Shown: positions 1 through 5,872 of the stretch, piece after piece
Layout: the number at the start of each line of letters is the position of its first letter
Numbering within the stretch: position 1 is the first letter of the stretch
NCBI GenBank assembly: GCA_900770075.1
Contig: CAAGIZ010000023.1
Location: 1 to 13,296 of the forward strand
Source of the DNA: Spirochaetia bacterium
GTDB taxonomy: Bacteria > Spirochaetota > Spirochaetia > Treponematales > Treponemataceae
Direction of reading: 5' to 3'
Length of the DNA stretch: 13,296 nt
Notes under the pieces: generated by a model
The model's input: the letters and a program-made list of their open reading frames with translations, nothing else
What the model was told of the DNA's origin: nothing
Database searches by the model: none
Program-made: the position numbers and the translations under genes

Positions 1-30
1 AGGATTTTTCAGTGTTAACCTTAAATGTAG

Positions 31-67
31 CAAATTGTCCGTAAGTCGCAGACTTACGGACAATTTG
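31..67. repeat. Perfect 17-bp inverted repeat with 3-nt loop
   Basis: Bases 31-47 and 51-67 are exact reverse complements, separated by GCA at 48-50. As DNA it could extrude a cruciform, and as RNA it would form a very stable hairpin. No T run follows on either strand, so it is not a standard intrinsic terminator. A GTAG tetranucleotide sits immediately 5' of the stem at 27-30, as in REP elements of the RAYT type, although those hairpins usually carry mismatches. Its role is unknown. Confidence 0.8.
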
Positions 68-69
68 AC

Positions 70-114
70 GGGAAGTGCTGATTAATCGCTTCAAAGTGTT
101 AATCAGCACTTCCC
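70..114. repeat. Perfect 16-bp inverted repeat with 13-nt loop
   Basis: Bases 70-85 and 99-114 are exact reverse complements around a 13-nt loop (86-98). The repeat begins only 2 nt after the preceding palindrome, so the two form a tandem hairpin pair. Stem sequences differ between the two. AT-rich sequence follows, but not the uninterrupted T run expected of a terminator. It could be an operator, an extragenic palindrome or the end of an unseen element to the left. Confidence 0.75.
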
Positions 115-162
115 TAATTATATACAAAAATAAAATGTAAAATAGCGTGATTTTTATGAAAT

Positions 163-191
163 TTGGGCTTAAACTACTGATAAATTATGAT
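163..191 (+). promoter_or_regulatory. Candidate sigma-70 promoter for the AraC-family gene
   Basis: TTGGGC at 163-168 and TATGAT at 186-191 are separated by 17 bp. The -10 box matches five of six consensus positions. Transcription would start near 198, leaving a leader of about 150 nt that includes the hairpin at 261-282. This is prediction from motif spacing only. Confidence 0.45.
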
Positions 192-260
192 ATTCTGAAA
201 GGCGGGGCGGGAAACTGAAGTTTTTCCGGCAAAACCTACGCCTGATGTGAAGGCCTTTAG

Positions 261-282
261 TTGGGGCGGCTTGCCGTCCCAA
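261..282. repeat. GC-rich mini-hairpin, copy A of a dispersed family
   Basis: A 10-bp stem with one G-T pair: TTGGGGCGGC at 261-270 pairs with GCCGTCCCAA at 273-282. The core GGGGCGGC followed by GCCG recurs at 1590-1610 and, inverted, at 3940-3961. This copy lacks the GTAG head seen in those. Confidence 0.55.
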
Positions 283-346
283 TGAGCGGGAGCGAAGCCG
301 GAACAGCAGGTTGCGGGCGGTGGATGCCGTCCAAAAAAGGAAAAAA

Positions 347-1246
347 ATGGGACAGAAAGTTTTTGACAGCGGTCGCAACGGTTTTTACCGGGACACTGTA
401 AGGGATTTTGATATTGTTTTTAAGGACAAACAGACTTTTATGGGCAGCAGCCACTATCATCCGTATTTTGAAATCTGCTGCGTAAAAAACGGTCAGTGCA
501 GGATTTTTGTGGAGCACAAACTTTTTGTCGTAAGGAAAGGGGAAATCGTGATTCTGCCGCCTTCAATCCTGCACAGAAATCAGTACGAGCAGAAATCTCC
601 GGCCGAACGGATAAATTTGAGTTTTACCAGGGAATTTATTGAACCTGTCCTTAACTGCATTATGCCGGATTTTTTGGAAAAGGTTATGGTTCTGGGGAAG
701 TCCGGTTTTTGCGGTTCTGAAAGGGAAAGGTTTTTCGGGCTTTTGGATTTGCTCTTAAGGGAACGTCAGAAAGGGGATTTTTACGGGGAGATGAAGGTTT
801 ACGGTCTTTTGCTGGGGCTTTTTTCGATGATTGGGGAAAACTTTCTTAATGCAAAAAACGGGGAAAACGGGGAAAATGCAGAAAGTTCGGAAAATTTTTG
901 GAAGGAAGAGCCTTTAGACCCGGCTGCAGCCGGCGTTCAGGAAGCGGCAAAATTTATCTTTGAAAACTATGCTGACAGGATAACTCTGGAAAAAGCGGCT
1001 GAGGTTGCCGGTATGTGCCCGACTTATTTTTCGAGGAAGTTTTCCGAGGTAACGGGGTACGGTTTTAAGGAATATCTGACCAACGTAAGGCTCAAGCACA
1101 GTCAGGAGATGCTGGTTTCGGGAACGCTTACGGTAACTCAGATTGCCTTTGCCTGCGGTTTTGGCGATGCCAATTACTTTGGGGACGCCTTCCGAAAGCA
1201 TACGGGCTGTTCTCCCAGGGAATTCCGCAAAAAATGGAAGAAATAA
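347..1246 (+). CDS. AraC-family transcriptional regulator
   Basis: A 299-aa DNA-binding regulator. Residues about 30-90 resemble the AraC-type cupin sensor domain (HYHPYFEICCVKNG, then KGEIVILPPSILH). Residues about 199-299 are a standard double helix-turn-helix domain. Recognition features include LEKAAEVAGMCPTYFSRKF in the first HTH and TVTQIAFACGFGDANYFGDA in the second, ending in the typical SPREFRKKW. The domains are joined by a low-complexity Asn/Gly/Glu linker around residues 165-185 (NGENGENAESSEN). I chose the ATG at 347 because AAGGA lies about 5 nt upstream. An in-frame TTG at 311 would add 12 residues that look like leader sequence. The ligand is unknown, and the cupin fold suggests a small molecule such as a sugar. 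The family call is secure; the target is not. Confidence 0.9.
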   Translation: MGQKVFDSGRNGFYRDTVRDFDIVFKDKQTFMGSSHYHPYFEICCVKNGQCRIFVEHKLFVVRKGEIVILPPSILHRNQYEQKSPAERINLSFTREFIEPVLNCIMPDFLEKVMVLGKSGFCGSERERFFGLLDLLLRERQKGDFYGEMKVYGLLLGLFSMIGENFLNAKNGENGENAESSENFWKEEPLDPAAAGVQEAAKFIFENYADRITLEKAAEVAGMCPTYFSRKFSEVTGYGFKEYLTNVRLKHSQEMLVSGTLTVTQIAFACGFGDANYFGDAFRKHTGCSPREFRKKWKK

Positions 1247-1277
1247 GGTAAGGTGCCCTTAAATAACGCTTTATTAT

Positions 1278-1306
1278 TTTACGGCGGAAAAATGTCGTGG
1301 TAGTAT
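1278..1306 (+). promoter_or_regulatory. Candidate promoter of an RNA gene
   Basis: TTTACG at 1278-1283 and TAGTAT at 1301-1306 are separated by exactly 17 bp. Each hexamer matches four of six consensus positions. Transcription would begin near 1313. Confidence 0.4.
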
Positions 1307-1312
1307 TAAATC

Positions 1313-1509
1313 GTGGTCAGGAAAGAGATGAGGACTTAGCACCGGCCGCACGTAGAGGAGACGCTTATGTTGCCGACAAAATTATCAGACCTCTCGCAGG
1401 TCAAAAATTAGATAAAATCTGCCTGCAGTTAAGCAGGAACAAATACTGTGCCGACAGCCGATTGTGCCTTGTACGGCGTATACATACCGGGATGAGCTCC
1501 CGGTTTTTT
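1313..1509 (+). ncRNA. Candidate structured small RNA of unknown class
   Basis: The stretch lies between a 17-bp-spaced promoter pair and a strong intrinsic terminator, giving a predicted transcript of about 195 nt. An enclosing stem can form: ATGT (1367-1370), GCCG (1372-1375) and ACAA (1376-1379) pair with ACAT (1482-1485), CGGC (1474-1477) and TTGT (1469-1472). Its last base abuts the terminator stem. Inside are hairpins GACCT/AGGTC (1388-1402) and CCTGC/GCAGG (about 1422-1437), and a small CTGT/ACAG hairpin (1446-1457). The length is in the range of 6S RNA, but I see no convincing 6S central bubble. There are no signatures of RNase P, SRP RNA, tmRNA or a riboswitch I know. An alternative is a decayed gene remnant. 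Confidence 0.4.
1486..1509 (+). terminator. Rho-independent terminator of the candidate RNA
   Basis: ACCGGGA at 1486-1492 pairs with TCCCGGT at 1498-1504 across the loop TGAGC, followed by a T run to 1509. There is no upstream coding gene for which this is the obvious end: the AraC-family gene stops 240 nt earlier. Confidence 0.75.
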
Positions 1510-1589
1510 GTTTTTAAAGCATGGGGAGAGGGGGAAAAATTTGTCTGTGGAGGACAGCGTTTTTGTTTTTTATCTTTTTGCGCGGGATT

Positions 1590-1610
1590 GTAGGGGCGGC
1601 GCAGCCGTTC
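1590..1610 (+). repeat. GTAG-headed mini-hairpin, copy B
   Basis: GTAG at 1590-1593 heads a GC-rich stem of eight pairs including G-T wobbles (GGGGCGGC with GCCGTTCC) around a GCA loop, ending in GTTC at 1607-1610. Copies on the minus strand at 3940-3961 and 9729-9749 share the plan GTAG, about 12 nt, CGTTC. A second hairpin follows 7 nt later. Confidence 0.55.
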
Positions 1611-1617
1611 CGAAGTG

Positions 1618-1637
1618 CCCGTGTTTGTAAACACGGG
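1618..1637. repeat. 9-bp hairpin with GT loop
   Basis: CCCGTGTTT at 1618-1626 pairs perfectly with AAACACGGG at 1629-1637. No T run follows, so it is a weak terminator candidate at best. It sits right behind mini-hairpin copy B, in the same arrangement as copies C and D with their larger hairpins. Confidence 0.6.
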
Positions 1638-1772
1638 TGCGAAGGAATGAGGGTTACCGGAACCCCGAAAAGCCCGTAGACAGTTGTTTCGCCCGAAATA
1701 AAAAAAATGCCCTGTGTCCTGCTGATGGGAAGGTTCCCTTAAAAAAATCGAAGACCTGCCGATATTATATTG

Positions 1773-2942
1773 ATGAATTTTAAGTTTTTATTTTTTTCTG
1801 CCTGCTGTGCCGGCTCCCTGTTTTTTGCGGGCTGCTCAAAAAAAGACGCAGTGACTGAAGTTCTGGTTCCTCAGACTGTAAAAAACCACCGCTGGTATTT
1901 TTTTACGGAGGACGGATTTTCTTCCACTGACCTTCCTCAAAAATCGGGAATTTCCACTCTAAAGCCGTGGACTGAATCCCTCAGGGCGGGGGAGGCCGGA
2001 ACTGCTTTGGACGGCAGCGGTTATATGGCTGTAAACAGGCTGGGCGTCATTCACTTTGCCTTGGGGGAGGACGGTCAGATTGAGCCTTTTTTGCTTCAGG
2101 ATTATGAAATTTTTTCAAATTCAACTGTTTCGACCCTCTTTTTTGAGGGAAACAATCCTTACCTGACCCTTGTGCGCTCTTCGTTTTTTAACAAGGACGC
2201 TTCCCTTTCGGATAACCCCCAGAAGCAGGATTCCAACAGGCCGTTTTTAGTGCGGATTTCGCCGGAATTTAAGGCATTTTACCCTGCCATAACTTACGGA
2301 GATTTAAATCTGGCGGAAGGCGGGGAGATTACCGGAACTTTTTTTGACGGAACTACCTTTGTTTCTTCCATAAAAAAACTCAAAAACTCAAAGACAGAGT
2401 TTTCCTACATCAGTTTTACGGCAAACGGTTCTCTGGAAAGCCTTGTTCCCTATACTCAGGACACAAAAGTGAATGTGGAAGAAACCTCCGAAGAAAACTA
2501 CAGGCTTTTGAATTCGCCAAAAAATTTTGACCTGGCACCAAAGCGCCTTCAGAAACTGCTGGCTTCCATACCGGGAAATTTCAGTTTTTCCGTGGAATGT
2601 CGCAGTTTAGGGGAACCTTCTTCCAGAATTTTTATTTCTGCTCCCCAGGGGCAGGCGGAAGATTCCCTTGCAAAGGCCCAGGCTCAGATTTCTGACGGCT
2701 GGTGCTGTGCGGTCTTTCCCGACGGTACCACTTATTTTAACGGGGCTCTGGAAGGGCTTACCATACTCAATTCTGGGAAAAACATTGCCTTCCGCCTTCC
2801 GAAACTTCCTGAGGACTACGTTTATTCTGTGTTCTGCATAGCCGGCACAACCCTTGCCGTTGCCTGGGAGGAAAGCGACTTTTACAAGACCGGTCGTTCC
2901 GGTTTTTTGACGGTGGACTTAAAAAAGGTTTTGTATGATTAG
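1773..2942 (+). CDS. Predicted lipoprotein of unknown function
   Basis: A 389-aa exported protein. Its N terminus is a lipoprotein signal: MNFK, a hydrophobic core, then the lax spirochaete-type lipobox FFAGC with the lipidated Cys at residue 21 and a charged SKKD tether. The mature part has many short beta-rich segments with aromatic and glycine pairs, for example NRLGVIHF and NGALEGLTILNSG, compatible with a beta-propeller-like fold. I do not recognise the family. The ATG at 1773 is preferred over a TTG at 1770 because it places the signal peptide normally. There is no Shine-Dalgarno sequence, and a TATTAT box lies at 1763-1768, only 4 nt before the ATG. The gene overlaps the next gene by 8 nt, so the two are probably made together as envelope components. 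Confidence 0.8.
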   Translation: MNFKFLFFSACCAGSLFFAGCSKKDAVTEVLVPQTVKNHRWYFFTEDGFSSTDLPQKSGISTLKPWTESLRAGEAGTALDGSGYMAVNRLGVIHFALGEDGQIEPFLLQDYEIFSNSTVSTLFFEGNNPYLTLVRSSFFNKDASLSDNPQKQDSNRPFLVRISPEFKAFYPAITYGDLNLAEGGEITGTFFDGTTFVSSIKKLKNSKTEFSYISFTANGSLESLVPYTQDTKVNVEETSEENYRLLNSPKNFDLAPKRLQKLLASIPGNFSFSVECRSLGEPSSRIFISAPQGQAEDSLAKAQAQISDGWCCAVFPDGTTYFNGALEGLTILNSGKNIAFRLPKLPEDYVYSVFCIAGTTLAVAWEESDFYKTGRSGFLTVDLKKVLYD

Positions 2943-3777
2943 GAAAATGCCTGAAATAGGGAAAATGCGGAAAATAGGGAAGATGCGAAAAAAAATGCCA
3001 GAAATGCCGGACGCTTTAAAAAATAAAAGCTGCATTTTAAAAATCCTCATGCTGAGCCTTTGCTTTTTTTCCTTTGCAGGGGAAGGAGAAGGCACCCCGG
3101 GCATGGGCGAAGAAAATTCCCGGCAAAAGGACAGGCAAAACAAGATAATCGTAAAGGCCGAAAATTTTTCCGACAACAGGATAAAACTTCCAGATACGAG
3201 TTTTTTTTTCACCCTGGGACCTGCTCTTTATGTAAATACAGATTCTTCCACGGCACCAAGTCCCCTGTCTTTCAGCGCAGGAGCGGGTTTTGACCTTTTT
3301 AACCGAAATTTTTTGAATTTTCAGCCGAAACTCTCATTTTTTACCGGCTACTACCTTTGGGATGGAGAAAATGCCCGGCCTGCCGAAGTTGAAAACCGCA
3401 CTGCCCTGGCTCTTTCTTTCCTGCTGGATTTGAACGCCACTCACATATTCCGCCTGAAAAAAGGAATAATTCAGGCTGGCGGAGGTCTGGGGGTTCTTGC
3501 ACGGGGGGCTTTTCTTGCAGGAGGCGTCAGTTCCGGCGACTCTGGGGGCGAAGAAGGCTCAACTGCCGCAGAGGACGTAAAGTCCATAAACCGCTGGTTC
3601 TACAAAAAACTGAATTTTCTCTATCCAAACCTCTGTTTTTCCTGGCAGCACGCATTTACGGAAAGATATCTTGCCGGGTTTGAAGCAAAGGCGTATTTTC
3701 CTTTGGGTGCTGCTCTGGACGGAAGGGGGCTGGATTCGGCAATGGTCTTTTTTGGGGTAAAAATAAACAGAAGGTGA
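2935..3777 (+). CDS. Predicted secreted or outer-membrane beta-barrel protein
   Basis: Up to 280 aa. A hydrophobic signal core lies at about residues 33-48 (CILKILMLSLCFFSFAG). The remainder is rich in glycine and alternating aromatic and polar residues (FFFTLGPALYVN, LSFSAGAGFDLF, AKAYFPLGAAL, MVFFGVKINRR), as in small outer-membrane barrels. It ends in Arg-Arg rather than the usual terminal Phe, so the barrel call is inference. The start is uncertain: ATGs at 2935, 2947, 2965, 2983, 2995 and 3004 are all in frame, and the later ones give a more ordinary signal peptide. The first ATG overlaps the lipoprotein stop by 8 nt, indicating translational coupling. The product is probably a partner of that lipoprotein in the envelope. 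I do not recognise the family. Confidence 0.7.
   Translation: MIRKMPEIGKMRKIGKMRKKMPEMPDALKNKSCILKILMLSLCFFSFAGEGEGTPGMGEENSRQKDRQNKIIVKAENFSDNRIKLPDTSFFFTLGPALYVNTDSSTAPSPLSFSAGAGFDLFNRNFLNFQPKLSFFTGYYLWDGENARPAEVENRTALALSFLLDLNATHIFRLKKGIIQAGGGLGVLARGAFLAGGVSSGDSGGEEGSTAAEDVKSINRWFYKKLNFLYPNLCFSWQHAFTERYLAGFEAKAYFPLGAALDGRGLDSAMVFFGVKINRR
2947..2994 (+). repeat. 18-bp tandem repeat encoding an array of start codons
   Basis: Two full 18-bp units begin at 2947 and 2965, each starting ATGC and ending AATAGGGAAR, followed by a shortened unit at 2983. They encode MPEIGK, MRKIGK and MRKK. Each ATG after the first unit is preceded by AGGGAAA or AGGGAAG, which resembles a ribosome binding site. 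Confidence 0.65.
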
Positions 3778-3865
3778 TTTTTTTGCAGGCGGTGCCGGAT
3801 TTTTGCCGGCAAAAATCCGGCCACTATGTCCGGGGTTTCATTCTAAAAAAACAGATCAAAAAAAC

Positions 3866-3921
3866 AAAACGCTCCCGAAACAGCACGGACTTAAAGTCTG
3901 CCCTGCAGGGAGCGTTTTTTT
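3866..3921. terminator. Bidirectional intrinsic terminator
   Basis: AAAACGCTCCC at 3866-3876 pairs perfectly with GGGAGCGTTTT at 3908-3918. The T run to 3921 serves the plus strand, and the A-rich bases before 3866 serve as a T run on the minus strand. The 31-nt loop can fold further (GACT/AGTC). It lies between the convergent envelope operon (ending 3777) and thrS (ending 3977) and fits both. Confidence 0.8.
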
Positions 3922-3939
3922 CAGGCTGCGCCTTTTTTA

Positions 3940-3961
3940 GAACGGCTTACGCCGCCCCTAC
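3940..3961 (-). repeat. GTAG-headed mini-hairpin, copy C
   Basis: On the minus strand GTAG is followed by GGGCGGC, a GTAA loop and GCCGTTC. It starts 16 nt after the thrS stop and is followed by the large terminator hairpin. The core is the same as copy B at 1590-1610. Confidence 0.55.
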
Positions 3962-3976
3962 CAGCGCTACCGCATT

Positions 3977-5731
3977 TTAAATTGTGGTAGAGTGGCTGTC
4001 CGTCTTTTCCTGAACATAGGCAATAAACTCGTCCAGTTTCATGGTCTTCTGTTCAAGCCCGCTGTTCTGTCGGAAGCGCACGCTTACGGTCTTTTCATTT
4101 TTTTCGTTTTCTCCCACAACCAGAATGTAAGGAGTCTTGTGTTCTTTTGTTATGAACTTGATTTTCTGGCGCATGTTTTCGTCGGAAGTATAGGCATTTG
4201 AGCGGATGTCGGCTGCAAGAAGGGCTTCGTTTACTTCCTTTGCGTAATCGTCAAATTCGTTCTTTACAGGAACTACTGCTGCCTGTTCAAAGGCCAGCCA
4301 TGTAGGGAAACTTCCTGCAAAATTTTCGATTAGGATTCCAAGGAAGCGTTCGATGGAACCGAGGATTGCCCTGTGCAGCATTACCGGATGGTGTTTCTGG
4401 TTGTCGGAACCGATGTAAGTGGCATCCAGACGCTCTGCGGAAGGCAGCTGGAAGTCCGCCTGAATTGTACCGCACTGCCATTCCCGACCGAGACAGTCGT
4501 AAAGCTTGAATTCCAGTTTTGGACCGTAGAAAGCACCTTCTCCCGGCTGGATTTCGTATTCAAGTCCGGCTTCGTGGCAGGCATCGGAAAGGGCTTTTTC
4601 TGCCCGTTCCCAGGTGGCAAGGTCGCCTACGTGGTCTTCCGGCATGGTGGAAAACTTAACGACTAAATCGTCAAAGCCGAAGTCGTGGTAAACCCGCTTG
4701 AGCAGTTTACAGAATTTTGCAACTTCCGAAGCAACCTGCTCTTCCGTACAGATGATGTGGGCATCATCCTGAACAAAACCCCGTACCCTCATTATTCCGT
4801 GGAGGGTTCCGGAAGGCTCGTTGCGAACATCGTGCCCGAATTCAGCAAGGCGCATAGGCAGATCTTTGTAGGTTCTGAGCCGGCTCTTGAAAATTTCCAG
4901 GGCACCCGGACAGTTCATCGGTTTAATCGCAAAAAGCCTTTTTTCGGACTCGGTTATGAACATATTGCGCTGGTAATGACCCCAGTGGCCTGAGCGTTCC
5001 CAGAGGGTGCGCGGCATGATGGCAGGTGTGTTTACTTCCTGATAGCCGTCGCGCCTTACCATTTTGCGCATGTAATCCTGAATTATGGTGTAAATTGTCC
5101 AGCCGTTTGGATGCCAGAAAATCTGCCCCGGATCTTCCGGTTCAAGATGGAACAGATCCATCTCTACGCCCAGTTTTCTGTGGTCGCGCTTTTCTGCTTC
5201 GGCCAGCATTTCCAGATATTCTTTCAGGTCGTTTGGTTTTTCAAAGCAGAGGGCATAAACTCTGGTAAGCATGGGGCGGTCAGAATCTCCCCTCCAGTAG
5301 GCTCCTGCTGTTTTATTCAGTTTGAAGGCCTGAGGATTGATTTCTTTTGTGGAGGCTACGTGAGGTCCCCGGCAAAGGTCTATGTAGCCGTCCTGCTCGT
5401 AAGTGGAGATTACTGCATCCTCCGGCAAATCATTGATTATTTCGATTTTATACGGCTCGTCTGCAAAAATTTTCAGGGCTTCTTCTTTGGAAATTTCCTT
5501 GCGGACAAATTCAGCACCGGAAGAGATTATCCTGCGCATTTCTTTTTCGACTGTTGCAAAATCAGCCTCGGTCATCTTGTGGTCGGCAGGAAAATCAAAG
5601 TCGTAATAAAAACCGTTGTCTATGGCCGGACCTATTGCGATTTTTGTTCCCGGAAAGATGTGCTTAACTGCTTCTGCCATTACGTGAGCGCAGGAATGAC
5701 GGATAACCTGCAATTTTTCATTTTCTGACAT
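3977..5731 (-). CDS. thrS: Threonine--tRNA ligase
   Basis: A 584-aa cytoplasmic class II aminoacyl-tRNA synthetase that charges tRNA-Thr with threonine using ATP. The protein starts directly in the editing domain: HSCAH gives His12 and His16, and DLCRGPH gives Cys120 and His124, the four residues expected of the N2 editing site. The catalytic zinc ligands are visible as Cys274 (MNCPG), His325 (QDDAH) and His453 (MLHRAI). The C-terminal part is the anticodon-binding domain. The N-terminal TGS domain of E. coli ThrRS (642 aa) is absent, which explains the short length. The start at 5731 is chosen because GAGGT precedes it. An in-frame ATG at 5833 would add 34 basic, low-complexity residues and lies in the probable promoter. 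The gene is transcribed alone. Confidence 0.96.
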   Translation of the reverse strand: MSENEKLQVIRHSCAHVMAEAVKHIFPGTKIAIGPAIDNGFYYDFDFPADHKMTEADFATVEKEMRRIISSGAEFVRKEISKEEALKIFADEPYKIEIINDLPEDAVISTYEQDGYIDLCRGPHVASTKEINPQAFKLNKTAGAYWRGDSDRPMLTRVYALCFEKPNDLKEYLEMLAEAEKRDHRKLGVEMDLFHLEPEDPGQIFWHPNGWTIYTIIQDYMRKMVRRDGYQEVNTPAIMPRTLWERSGHWGHYQRNMFITESEKRLFAIKPMNCPGALEIFKSRLRTYKDLPMRLAEFGHDVRNEPSGTLHGIMRVRGFVQDDAHIICTEEQVASEVAKFCKLLKRVYHDFGFDDLVVKFSTMPEDHVGDLATWERAEKALSDACHEAGLEYEIQPGEGAFYGPKLEFKLYDCLGREWQCGTIQADFQLPSAERLDATYIGSDNQKHHPVMLHRAILGSIERFLGILIENFAGSFPTWLAFEQAAVVPVKNEFDDYAKEVNEALLAADIRSNAYTSDENMRQKIKFITKEHKTPYILVVGENEKNEKTVSVRFRQNSGLEQKTMKLDEFIAYVQEKTDSHSTTI

Positions 5732-5773
5732 AAAAAAATACCTCGTATCAGCATGTTTTTTTTTGAGTTGCCC

Positions 5774-5810
5774 CGAAAACTGTGGTTTTGACGAAAACCT
5801 TGGTTTTTGA
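5774..5810. repeat. Tandem imperfect dyads in the thrS leader
   Basis: Two near-identical units of 18 and 19 bp (5774-5791 and 5792-5810) each have the form CGAAAAC, three to four bases, GGTTTT, T-rich, GA. Each is a short dyad (AAAAC with GTTTT). On the minus strand they lie in the thrS leader. They could be a regulator site or a simple duplication. Confidence 0.5.
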
Positions 5811-5831
5811 AGTTTCTGTACTTGAATAATC

Positions 5832-5837
5832 ATTGTA
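5832..5837 (-). promoter_or_regulatory. Candidate -10 box of thrS
   Basis: TACAAT on the minus strand matches five of six consensus positions. It would start transcription near 5825 and give a leader of about 94 nt. The -35 match upstream is weak, so this is a low-confidence call. If right, the upstream ATG at 5833 cannot be the start codon. Confidence 0.3.
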
Positions 5838-5872
5838 TTCTTAGTGGTATATTATTGTAGAATTTCAAAAAA

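Larger units (their letters stand above)
1..346. other. Intergenic region upstream of the AraC-family gene
   Basis: No open frame in this stretch looks like a real gene. It holds two strong palindromes (31-67 and 70-114), an AT-rich segment (115-190) with a promoter-like pair, and a GC-rich mini-hairpin at 261-282. AraC-type regulators often control a neighbouring gene, so targets may lie beyond the left edge. That is inference, because no such gene is visible here. Confidence 0.6.
1247..1772. other. Long gene-poor intergenic region
   Basis: About 526 bp without a convincing protein gene. A frame is open from a GTG at 1297 to 1593, but it has no ribosome binding site or recognisable domain and runs through a terminator hairpin. 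The left half looks like an RNA gene (promoter 1278-1306, terminator 1486-1509). The right half holds a mini-hairpin (1590-1610), a GT-loop hairpin (1618-1637), a small hairpin (GGGTT/AACCC, about 1651-1665) and the promoter-like box for the lipoprotein gene. Confidence 0.6.

Noticed and set aside
31..114. Integron attC sites or a CRISPR array
   Set aside because: The stems are perfect and differ from one another, no attC-type R/L box pairs with extrahelical bases are visible, and there is no repeat-spacer periodicity.
1313..1509. Known RNA class (6S, SRP RNA, tmRNA, RNase P or a riboswitch)
   Set aside because: Conserved motifs of these classes could not be found by eye. The stretch is reported only as an unclassified candidate.
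1297..1593. Open frame of 98 codons from a GTG in the intergenic region
   Set aside because: It has no ribosome binding site and no recognisable domain, and it reads through the terminator hairpin at 1486-1509. An RNA gene explains the region better.
5111..5728. 205-codon plus-strand frame opposite thrS
   Set aside because: It is the antisense shadow of a well-supported gene, with no domain or translation signal.
5732..5833. 34-residue N-terminal extension of ThrRS in the open frame
   Set aside because: The residues are low-complexity, the true start has a ribosome binding site, and the extension covers the leader dyads and probable promoter.
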